Shown: positions 1-5,573 of the stretch, piece by piece | Layout: every line of letters begins with the position of its first letter | Position numbering within the stretch: the stretch's first letter is position 1 | Assembly (NCBI GenBank): GCA_026125925.1 | Contig: JAHCKF010000249.1 | Span: 1 to 5,573, forward strand | Reading direction: 5' to 3' | Source: Pseudolabrys sp. | Lineage (GTDB): Bacteria > Pseudomonadota > Alphaproteobacteria > Rhizobiales > Xanthobacteraceae | Length of the DNA stretch: 5,573 nucleotides | The notes under the pieces: model-generated | The model's input: only the letters and a program-made list of their open reading frames with translations | Database searches by the model: none | Told to the model about the DNA's origin: nothing | Made by a program: the position numbers and the translations under genes

Positions 1-3000
1 GCGATGCGCCAGCGAGATCGCCAGGGTCTGCTGGTAATTGTTGCGCAGCACGAGCCGCGCCACCTCGTCGGTCATCTCGACCAGCTCGGCGTTGCGCTGC
101 TCGAGGGTCAGCGCGCCCTCGCGCAGCAGCGACGAATACGCGATCTTGATATTGACCTCGACGTCCGAGGTGTTGACGCCGGCGGAGTTGTCGATGGCGT
201 CGGTGTTGAGCCGCACGCCATTGAGCGCCGCCTCGATGCGGCCGCGCTGCGTCATGCCGAGATTGGCACCCTCGCCGACCACCTTGACGCGCAGGTCGGC
301 GCCGGTGATGCGGATCGCGTCGTTGGCGCGGTCGCCGGCCGCCTCGTCGCTCTCGGTTGAAGCGCGCACATAGGTGCCGATGCCGCCGAAGAACAGCAGG
401 TCGGCGTGCATCTTCAGGATCGCCTTCATCAGCGCCTGCGGCGTGACGGCCTCGCCGACGCCGATCAGCTTCTGCGCCTCCGGCGACAGGCGGATTTCCT
501 TGGAACTGCGCGGATAGATGCCGCCACCCTTCGACAGCAAAGCCTTGTCGTAGTCCTGCCAGCTCGAGCGCGGCAGGTCGAACAGCCGCTGGCGTTCGAT
601 GAAGCTTTCCTTCGGGTCGGGGTCCGGATCGATAAAGATGTCGCGGTGGTCGAACGCCGCCACCAGCTTGATGGTGTTTTCTCGCAGCATGCCGTTGCCG
701 AACACGTCGCCGGACATGTCGCCGACGCCGATCGCGGTGAACGGCGTCTCGTGGATGTTGATGTCCATCTCGCGGAAATGGCGCTTCACCGATTCCCAGG
801 CGCCGCGCGCCGTGATGCCCATGACTTTATGGTCGTAGCCGGCCGAGCCGCCAGAGGCGAAGGCGTCGCCCAGCCAGAAGTCGTGGTCGACGGCGAGGCC
901 GTTGGCGATGTCGGAGAAAGTCGCGGTGCCCTTGTCGGCGGCGACCACGAGATACGGATCGTCGCCCTCGTGCCGCACGACGTTGTCCGGCGCAATGATG
1001 CTGCCGTCCGCGGCGTAATTGTCGGTGATCTCGAGCAGCGACGTGATGAACAGTTTATAGGTCGCGATGCCCTCGGCCATGAACTGATCGCGCGTCGGAT
1101 TCTTCGGCATCTGCTTCGGCACGAAGCCGCCTTTGGCGCCGACCGGCACGATGACCGCGTTCTTGACCTGTTGCGCTTTGACCAAGCCGAGAATCTCGGT
1201 GCGGAAGTCCTGCGGCCGGTCGGACCAGCGGATGCCGCCGCGCGCCACCTTGCCGAAGCGCAGGTGAATACCCTCGACGCGCGGCGAATAGACGAAGATT
1301 TCATAGAGCGGCCGCGGCAGCGGCATGTCGGTGATCTTGCCACTTTCGAACTTGATGGCGATCAGCGGCTTGAGCTGGCCGTTCTTGTCGGTCTGGAAGA
1401 AGTTGGTGCGGATCGCCGACTGCACGGCGTTGACGAAGACGCGCAGGATGCGGTCTTCGTCCAGGCTGTCGACTTTCTCCAGCGCCTCCTCGATGCGCGC
1501 GACGATCATCTTCTGGGCGGCTTCGCGCAGTTCAGTCGCTTCGCCGCGCGGATCGAAGCGGGCATAGAACAGCTCGATGACGTCGGCGGCGACGGCGGAA
1601 TGCTTCACCAAAGTCGCCCACATGTAGTCCTGCGAATAGGGCGTCCGTATCTGCCGCAAATAGCGCGACAGCGTCCGGATCAGCGCGACATCGCGCCAGC
1701 CGGCGCCGGCCGTCAGCGTCAGCGCGTTGTAGCCATCGCTCTCGGCAATGCCGCGCATGATGTTGAGGAACGCGGCTTCCAGCCGGGGCTTGCCCTGCGC
1801 CAGATCGATCGGCGCCCCGTCGGCGCGTTCGAGCAGCATGTCGTGGAACCAGACTTCCGACTTGCCCGCTGGCTTGATGTCGTAGGTTCGCTCATCGACG
1901 ACGCGGAAGCCCATGTTCTCCAGCACCGGCACCCGCTCCGACAACGGCAGCGGCCGGGCATAGCTCCACACCTTGAGACCGACGGCGTGACCGCTTTCGC
2001 CATGGCGCGGATGGAAATCGACGCCGAGCGGGCGCTCTTCGGTCAGTTGCTCGACGACGCGGGCATCGGCCGCTGCCACCGACGGCCCGTAGGTGTCCTG
2101 AAAGCCGGCGGAGAACGCGTCGCCGTAGCGGTCGAACAGTTCGCTCGCTTTGTCGGGCGAATAACCGGCGTGCAGCGCCTCGGCCAGACCGTCGCTCCAA
2201 CTGCGCACGATGTCGGCGACGTCGCGCTCCAGCGTCTCGCGAGGAACCGCCGTCGCTTCGCCGCCCGAGCGGCCGATGATGAAATGGACGCGGACCAGCG
2301 GCCCTTCCGGGAAATACGGATAGAACGCCGATACCCGGCCGTTGAAGGCCTGCGCGAGGTAATCGCCGATCTTGACGCGCATGGCGCTGTCGTAACGCTC
2401 GCGCGGCACGTAGACCATGGCCGATACGAAGCGGTCGAAGCGGTCGCGGCGCGCCAGCACGCGGACGCGCGGCCGCTCGTCGAGCTGCATGATTGCAATG
2501 GCGAACTCATACAGCGTCTCGTCGTCGACCTGGAACAGCTCGTCGCGCGGGTAATGCTCGAGCACGTTGGCGAGCGCTTTGGCGGAGTGACTGTTCGGCG
2601 CGAAGCCGGCGCGCTGCTCGATGGCCGCGATCTTGCGCCGCAGATAGGGAATGTTGCGCGTGGCGCGCGTATAGGCCGACGACGTGAACAGGCCGATGAT
2701 GCGATGTTCGCCGATCAGGTTGCCCTCGGCGTCGTATTTCTTGACGCCCACATAATCGAGATAAGTGCGCCGGTGTACGCGCGAATGCACGTTGGCCTTG
2801 GCGATGATCAGCGGCCGCGGCTCGTTGAGAAACGCCATGATCTGCGGCGTGAACTCGAGATGCTGGTCGCCGCGCTTGAGCACGCGCACGCCGGTGTCGC
2901 GCATGATGCCGAGGCTCGAATCGAAGTCGGGATCAAGGCCGTTGCCCGAGACGACATAATCGCGCGCGCCGAGGAACGTGAAATGATCGTCGAGCAGCCA

Positions 3001-3669
3001 TTGCAGGAAGTGGATGCCTTCGCCGATCTCGTCCACCGGCAGCGGCGGCGGATTGCTCTTGAGATTGCCGATGATGGCCTGCACGCGATCCAGCATCGGC
3101 CGCCAGTCGGCCACGGCGACGCGGACCTGCGTCAGGATTTGCTCGATTGCCGTGACGAGATCGGCGCGTGCCGCGGCGTCGGCGATCGGCGCCACGTGAA
3201 TATGGATGAAGCTCTCGCGCGCGCCGCCGTCGAACGAGACGAGCTTGTCGTTTTCGCGCTGCACGTTGAAAACCGGATGGGCCACGAGCCGGACGTCGAT
3301 GCGGCGGTCGGCAAGCTCGTTCGCGACCGAATCGACCAGGAACGGCATGTCGTCGTTGAGAATTTCGACGACGGTGATTTTCTTGTGACCGTCCGCCTCG
3401 TCGAGGGTCACGGTCTCGCACCGCACTTTCGGCGTGCCCGGCGCTCGCTCAGCGAGGAAAGCGAAGGCGCGCTCGGCGAGCTGCGCCAATTCCGCCGCCG
3501 AATAGCGCACGATGTCTTCCGGCACGACGCGCGCGAACATCTGGGCGGCGAAATCCGCCGGAATCCCCGCGTGCCGAGCCGCAAGGATCTTGTCCGCTCG
3601 CGCGATTATGGCCTGCGCGGCGGCTTGTTCGGCATTGGCGTGATTGGATTGAGCCAATTTATCCAGCAC
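1..3669 (-). CDS. gdhZ: NAD-specific glutamate dehydrogenase, large (about 180 kDa) type, C-terminus cut by window edge
   Basis: This enzyme oxidatively deaminates L-glutamate to 2-oxoglutarate and ammonium with NAD+ in the cytoplasm. The minus strand reads 1223 codons without a stop. Numbering from GTG 3669, the N-terminal regulatory region carries EILNDDMPFLVDSV (102-115) and HPVFNVQR (131-138). The catalytic part carries RFGKVARGGIRWSDR (804-818), VGAKGGF with the likely catalytic Lys846, DMSGDVFGNGML (984-995), SKGGG (1046-1050), DLLFFGGIGTYV (1090-1101), the nucleotide-binding-fold GEGANLG (1132-1138) and NTDAIDNSAGV (from 1155). These are hallmarks of the roughly 1600-residue family (Caulobacter GdhZ, Pseudomonas GdhB), so about 370-400 C-terminal residues lie outside. 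No frameshift was seen. I prefer GTG 3669 because AAGAGG lies 5 nt upstream. In-frame ATGs at 3726 and 3741 lack a Shine-Dalgarno match, and the added residues use poorly biased codons. The family is certain; the start is not. In Caulobacter GdhZ also restrains FtsZ; that role here is unknown. Confidence 0.97.
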   Translation of the reverse strand, partial: MLDKLAQSNHANAEQAAAQAIIARADKILAARHAGIPADFAAQMFARVVPEDIVRYSAAELAQLAERAFAFLAERAPGTPKVRCETVTLDEADGHKKITVVEILNDDMPFLVDSVANELADRRIDVRLVAHPVFNVQRENDKLVSFDGGARESFIHIHVAPIADAAARADLVTAIEQILTQVRVAVADWRPMLDRVQAIIGNLKSNPPPLPVDEIGEGIHFLQWLLDDHFTFLGARDYVVSGNGLDPDFDSSLGIMRDTGVRVLKRGDQHLEFTPQIMAFLNEPRPLIIAKANVHSRVHRRTYLDYVGVKKYDAEGNLIGEHRIIGLFTSSAYTRATRNIPYLRRKIAAIEQRAGFAPNSHSAKALANVLEHYPRDELFQVDDETLYEFAIAIMQLDERPRVRVLARRDRFDRFVSAMVYVPRERYDSAMRVKIGDYLAQAFNGRVSAFYPYFPEGPLVRVHFIIGRSGGEATAVPRETLERDVADIVRSWSDGLAEALHAGYSPDKASELFDRYGDAFSAGFQDTYGPSVAAADARVVEQLTEERPLGVDFHPRHGESGHAVGLKVWSYARPLPLSERVPVLENMGFRVVDERTYDIKPAGKSEVWFHDMLLERADGAPIDLAQGKPRLEAAFLNIMRGIAESDGYNALTLTAGAGWRDVALIRTLSRYLRQIRTPYSQDYMWATLVKHSAVAADVIELFYARFDPRGEATELREAAQKMIVARIEEALEKVDSLDEDRILRVFVNAVQSAIRTNFFQTDKNGQLKPLIAIKFESGKITDMPLPRPLYEIFVYSPRVEGIHLRFGKVARGGIRWSDRPQDFRTEILGLVKAQQVKNAVIVPVGAKGGFVPKQMPKNPTRDQFMAEGIATYKLFITSLLEITDNYAADGSIIAPDNVVRHEGDDPYLVVAADKGTATFSDIANGLAVDHDFWLGDAFASGGSAGYDHKVMGITARGAWESVKRHFREMDINIHETPFTAIGVGDMSGDVFGNGMLRENTIKLVAAFDHRDIFIDPDPDPKESFIERQRLFDLPRSSWQDYDKALLSKGGGIYPRSSKEIRLSPEAQKLIGVGEAVTPQALMKAILKMHADLLFFGGIGTYVRASTESDEAAGDRANDAIRITGADLRVKVVGEGANLGMTQRGRIEAALNGVRLNTDAIDNSAGVNTSDVEVNIKIAYSSLLREGALTLEQRNAELVEMTDEVARLVLRNNYQQTLAISLAHR

Positions 3670-3674
3670 GGGGA

Positions 3675-3680
3675 CCTCTT
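3675..3680 (-). promoter_or_regulatory. Probable ribosome binding site deciding the glutamate dehydrogenase start
   Basis: Read on the minus strand this is AAGAGG, followed by five bases (TCCCC) and then GTG at 3669. It is the only good Shine-Dalgarno match in front of any in-frame candidate start: the ATGs at 3726 and 3741 are preceded by sequence without purine runs. It is the main reason for preferring a protein that begins VLDKLAQ rather than MNGPCSG. Alignment of homologous N-termini would settle it. Confidence 0.5.
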
Positions 3681-3840
3681 GGGTAGGAGCAGCGGAAGGA
3701 CCTTGTCCGGAGCAGGGGCCGTTCATGGACGCGGCATGCATCCAGTGAATCGGTCGAGGCTGATGGGCAGTCTTCACCTTCCCGGCCGTCAGGTCGAGAG
3801 CAACACATCAATTGGTGACGGCACCGTGACCGCTCGATGA

Positions 3841-3905
3841 GAAGACTCATCTTCGTCACAACATATTGATATCAGTTGATAAAATGGCGCATTCAATGCA
3901 TATCG
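3841..3905. promoter_or_regulatory. AT-rich core of the divergent intergenic region, candidate bidirectional promoter
   Basis: The gap between the dehydrogenase and the AhpD-like gene (3670-3966) contains no credible gene of its own. This segment stands out as AT-rich in otherwise GC-rich DNA. It holds two TTGATA hexamers 10 bp apart (3866-3871 and 3876-3881), a small palindrome TGATATCA (3867-3874) and an inverted repeat GCATT-C-AATGC (3889-3899). On the plus strand the second TTGATA could act as a -35 box, with CATATC (3899-3904) as a weak -10 at 17 bp spacing. On the minus strand TTGAAT (3896-3891) with GATATC (3873-3868), also at 17 bp spacing, is a weak candidate. Neither -10 matches the consensus well, so the region is more secure than the boxes. 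Confidence 0.3.
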
Positions 3906-3966
3906 CCCGGCCGCGAAGCGGTGTAGCGTAGACACGCAAGGACCGAAGAATTTTTTGGGTGGAGCG

Positions 3967-4608
3967 ATGGCCAAACACGCGAGCAAGAAGCCCGGCATTG
4001 CGCCGGCGAAAACGTCCGGCGCGAAGGCGGCCCCGGTTGTCGCTGACGATGTTCCGATCATCGCGCTCGACCTGCCGCAAGGCCAGCTATCGCCAGAGAT
4101 GTCCGCCTATTTCCAGAAGTGCCAGGACAAGCTCGGCTTCATCCCTAACGTGCTCGCCGCCTATGCCTTCGACAACGCCAAGCTCGAAGCCTTTGCCGCC
4201 ATGTACAACGACCTGATGCTGGCGCCGAGCGGCTTGTCCAAGCTCGAGCGCGAAATGATCGCGGTCGCGGTGTCGTCGCAGAACCGCTGCTATTACTGCC
4301 TCACCGCGCACGGCGCGGCGGTGCGCCAATATTCCGGCAACCCGGTGCTCGGCGAGCAGATCGTGATGAACTATCGTGCCGCGCGGCTCGATCCGCGCCA
4401 GCGCGCCATGCTCGATTTCGCGGTCAAGCTGACCGTGACGCCGGCCGAGATCGAGGACGCCGATCGCGAGGCCTTGCGCGCGGCCGGCTTCTCCGAGCGC
4501 GACATCTGGGACATCGCCGCGATCACCGGCTTCTTCAACATGTCGAACCGCGTCGCCACCGCCACCGACATGCGGCCGAACACGGTGTATCACGGGCAGG
4601 CGCGATAG
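3967..4608 (+). CDS. Peroxidase-related AhpD-like protein, carboxymuconolactone decarboxylase superfamily
   Basis: This 213-residue protein belongs to the alkylhydroperoxidase D-like, 'uncharacterised peroxidase-related enzyme' group, small all-helical proteins that use a CxxC pair in thiol-dependent redox chemistry. The motif is Cys108-Tyr-Tyr-Cys111 followed by His115, with Glu96 twelve residues before the first cysteine. This spacing matches the Glu/Cys/Cys/His relay of mycobacterial AhpD, but the histidine that AhpD has between its cysteines is tyrosine here. Flanking phrases FIPNVL (58-63) and LSKLEREMIAVAVS (90-103) fit the family. Residues 1-28 form a Lys/Ala/Pro-rich, probably disordered tail that is not part of the domain; no signal peptide is seen. 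ATG 3967 is preceded by GGGTGGAG (3957-3964), which is close to the start. TTG 3955 in frame is less likely. The gene is divergent from the dehydrogenase and followed by a repeat block. The physiological substrate and reductant cannot be read from sequence; decarboxylase activity is unlikely given the CxxC. Confidence 0.9.
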   Translation: MAKHASKKPGIAPAKTSGAKAAPVVADDVPIIALDLPQGQLSPEMSAYFQKCQDKLGFIPNVLAAYAFDNAKLEAFAAMYNDLMLAPSGLSKLEREMIAVAVSSQNRCYYCLTAHGAAVRQYSGNPVLGEQIVMNYRAARLDPRQRAMLDFAVKLTVTPAEIEDADREALRAAGFSERDIWDIAAITGFFNMSNRVATATDMRPNTVYHGQAR

Positions 4609-4613
4609 TTCTT

Positions 4614-4639
4614 CCCTCTCCCCGCTTGCGGGGAGAGGG
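4614..4639 (+). terminator. Perfect GC-rich hairpin just after the AhpD-like gene, possible terminator
   Basis: Five bases after the TAG stop, CCCTCTCCCCG (4614-4624) pairs perfectly with 4629-4639 around a CTTG loop, giving an 11-bp stem with a loop type known to be very stable in RNA. No T-run follows (next bases TGGCG), so it is not a canonical Rho-independent terminator. It may still slow polymerase or protect the 3' end of the transcript. It is also the first arm of the repeat described at 4614-4757, so its position may simply reflect where the repeat inserted. Confidence 0.35.
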
Positions 4640-4757
4640 TGGCGAGCGCTGCAGGCGCGAGCCGGGTGAGGGGGCATCGCGATCGCGCACAACTTCAACA
4701 CCCCCTCACCCGGCTTCCTCGTTACACTCGGAAGCCGACCTCTCCCCGCAAGCGGGG
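4614..4757. repeat. Two inverted copies of a palindromic intergenic repeat (REP-like)
   Basis: Two units face each other. The outer arms 4620-4638 and 4739-4757 are perfect 19-bp reverse complements. The inner arms GCCGGGTGAGGGGG (4661-4674) and 4701-4714 are perfect 14-bp reverse complements. Between outer and inner arms the two units differ: 4640-4660 in the left unit, and in the right unit an 8-bp hairpin CGGCTTCC/GGAAGCCG (4711-4718, 4730-4737) with an 11-nt loop. The central spacer contains a 10-bp palindrome CGCGATCGCG (4678-4687). Each outer arm is itself a hairpin with a CTTG or CAAG loop. Repeats of this composition (CCCTCTCCCCGC...GGGTGAGGGG) are familiar as dispersed intergenic elements in Bradyrhizobium-like genomes; that assignment is from memory, not a search. 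The element fills the gap between the two plus-strand genes. Confidence 0.85.
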
Positions 4758-4781
4758 CGAGTGAAGAAGAGAGACATCCGC

Positions 4782-5573
4782 GTGCGTATTATCACCACCT
4801 TCCTCGCCCTCCTCCTCACCGCCTCGCTAGCGCTGGCGCAATCGACGCCGCAGTTGCAGAACTCGCAGGCGTCGTTTCCGCCGGCGCAGGGCGTTGTCGG
4901 CGAGAGCGGCATGGTGGTGGCGCAGGAGCGCATCGCCGCCCGCATCGGCGTCGAGATCCTCGATCGCGGCGGCAATGCCGTCGATGCCGCGGTTGCCGTC
5001 GGTTTCGCCCTTGCCGTGACCTATCCGCGCGCCGGCAATCTCGGCGGCGGCGGCTTCATGGTCATTCACCTGGCGAAAGACAACAAGAACACCGCGATCG
5101 ATTATCGCGAGACCGCGCCGGCGGCGGCAACGCCGACCATGTTCCTCGACGCGCAGGGCAATCCCGATCCGGTGAAGTCGCGCGATAGCGGCTTGTCCGT
5201 CGGCGTGCCGGGAACGGTCGCGGGCCTCGCCATGGCGGCGGAGAAATACGGCTCGGGCCGGCTCACGCTGAGCGACCTGTTGCAGCCCGCGATCCGCCTC
5301 GCCGAGGACGGCTTTCAGGTGCAGGACGACACCGCCGACTCGCTACCCGCCGCGGCGAAGAAGCTGTCGCGCTGGCGGTCGTCGGCGGCCATTCTGCTGA
5401 AGAATGGCGACCAGCCGTTGGAGGAAGGCGACCGGCTCATCCAGTCCGACCTCGCCGACACGCTGAAGAAGATCGCCGACAAGGGGCCGGACGGCTTCTA
5501 CCGCGGCGACGTGGCAAAGAACATCGCGGCCGCGGTGCAAAGCGCCGGCGGCATCATGACCGCCGACGATCTC
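4782..5573 (+). CDS. ggt: Gamma-glutamyltranspeptidase precursor, N-terminal part, 3' end cut by window edge
   Basis: The enzyme cleaves gamma-glutamyl bonds of glutathione and related compounds, or transfers the glutamyl group, and normally acts in the periplasm. The frame is open for 264 codons to the window edge. A signal peptide is clear: VRIITTFLALLLTASLALA (1-19), with likely cleavage before Gln20. The mature part carries GGNAVDAAVAVGFALAVT (63-80), PRAGNLGGGGFM (82-93) and IDYRETAP, whose Arg109 corresponds to the substrate-binding arginine (Arg114) of E. coli GGT. VGVPGTVAG, GPDGFYRGDVA and the final TADDL also follow the E. coli protein closely. The autoprocessing site and catalytic threonine lie beyond the right edge, so activity cannot be judged. 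GTG 4782 has AAGAGAGA seven bases upstream. GTG 4761 in frame would add KKRDIR, also a plausible signal-peptide n-region, but its only ribosome-binding match lies inside the repeat. Family certain, start uncertain. Confidence 0.95.
   Translation, partial: MRIITTFLALLLTASLALAQSTPQLQNSQASFPPAQGVVGESGMVVAQERIAARIGVEILDRGGNAVDAAVAVGFALAVTYPRAGNLGGGGFMVIHLAKDNKNTAIDYRETAPAAATPTMFLDAQGNPDPVKSRDSGLSVGVPGTVAGLAMAAEKYGSGRLTLSDLLQPAIRLAEDGFQVQDDTADSLPAAAKKLSRWRSSAAILLKNGDQPLEEGDRLIQSDLADTLKKIADKGPDGFYRGDVAKNIAAAVQSAGGIMTADDL

Noticed and set aside
406..3840. A 1144-codon plus-strand open reading frame, the longest complete one in the window
   Set aside because: It lies codon-for-codon antisense to the glutamate dehydrogenase, whose minus-strand translation carries unmistakable family motifs along its whole length. 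The plus-strand product is rich in Arg, His, Asp and Val with no recognisable domain, as expected of a reverse-read GC-rich gene.
3951..3956. T-run before the AhpD-like gene as a terminator
   Set aside because: No stable hairpin directly precedes it, and it sits just ahead of a start codon, not after a gene end.
3789..4080. Two overlapping minus-strand reading frames of 74-90 codons in and around the divergent intergenic region
   Set aside because: Their starts lie inside the coding sequence of the AhpD-like gene, they have no family resemblance, and the AT-rich promoter-like segment runs through them.
4087..4701. A 204-codon minus-strand reading frame across the AhpD-like gene and repeat
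   Set aside because: It begins within the inverted repeat and is antisense to a gene with a clear family signature. Its composition (His, Arg, Gly, Val rich) is typical of a shadow frame.
4614..4757. Insertion-sequence remnant or CRISPR-like array
   Set aside because: There are only two units in inverted orientation, no transposase coding remnant, no flanking target duplication that I can see, and no regular spacers.
4706..5069. Minus-strand reading frames of 80-89 codons opposite the start of ggt
   Set aside because: They are antisense to the signal peptide and conserved GGNAVDAA and GNLGGGGF motifs of gamma-glutamyltranspeptidase, and partly read through the repeat.

Overview
The window looks like chromosomal DNA of a high-GC alphaproteobacterium, probably Hyphomicrobiales (Bradyrhizobium/Rhodopseudomonas-like). 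This rests on three things: strong G/C preference at third codon positions, a very large (about 1600-residue class) NAD-glutamate dehydrogenase, and a palindromic intergenic repeat of a style common in that group. The genus is an inference from sequence style, not from a database match.

Layout. Positions 1-3669 on the minus strand hold most of an NAD-specific glutamate dehydrogenase; its C-terminus lies beyond the left edge. An intergenic stretch of about 300 bp (3670-3966), with an AT-rich core, separates it from a divergent plus-strand gene at 3967-4608. That gene encodes an AhpD-like, peroxidase-related protein of the carboxymuconolactone decarboxylase superfamily. The gap 4609-4781 is almost entirely filled by two inverted copies of a palindromic repeat. 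The plus-strand gene that follows (from 4782, or 4761 with an alternative start) is the N-terminal half of a secreted gamma-glutamyltranspeptidase and runs off the right edge.

Function. The dehydrogenase would deaminate glutamate to 2-oxoglutarate in the cytoplasm. The transpeptidase would release glutamate from glutathione and other gamma-glutamyl compounds in the periplasm. The small AhpD-like protein may act in thiol-dependent peroxide detoxification. A shared glutamate/glutathione/redox theme can be drawn, but nothing in the sequence shows that the three genes form one system, and the repeat block argues against tight co-transcription of the last two.

I found no mobile element, CRISPR array, tRNA, rRNA or convincing undescribed system. 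The most eye-catching reading frame, a 1144-codon plus-strand ORF at 406-3840, is an antisense shadow of the dehydrogenase. The region is ordinary housekeeping DNA; the points worth a second look are the repeat pair abutting ggt, the choice of start codons, and the variant active site and basic N-terminal tail of the AhpD-like protein.
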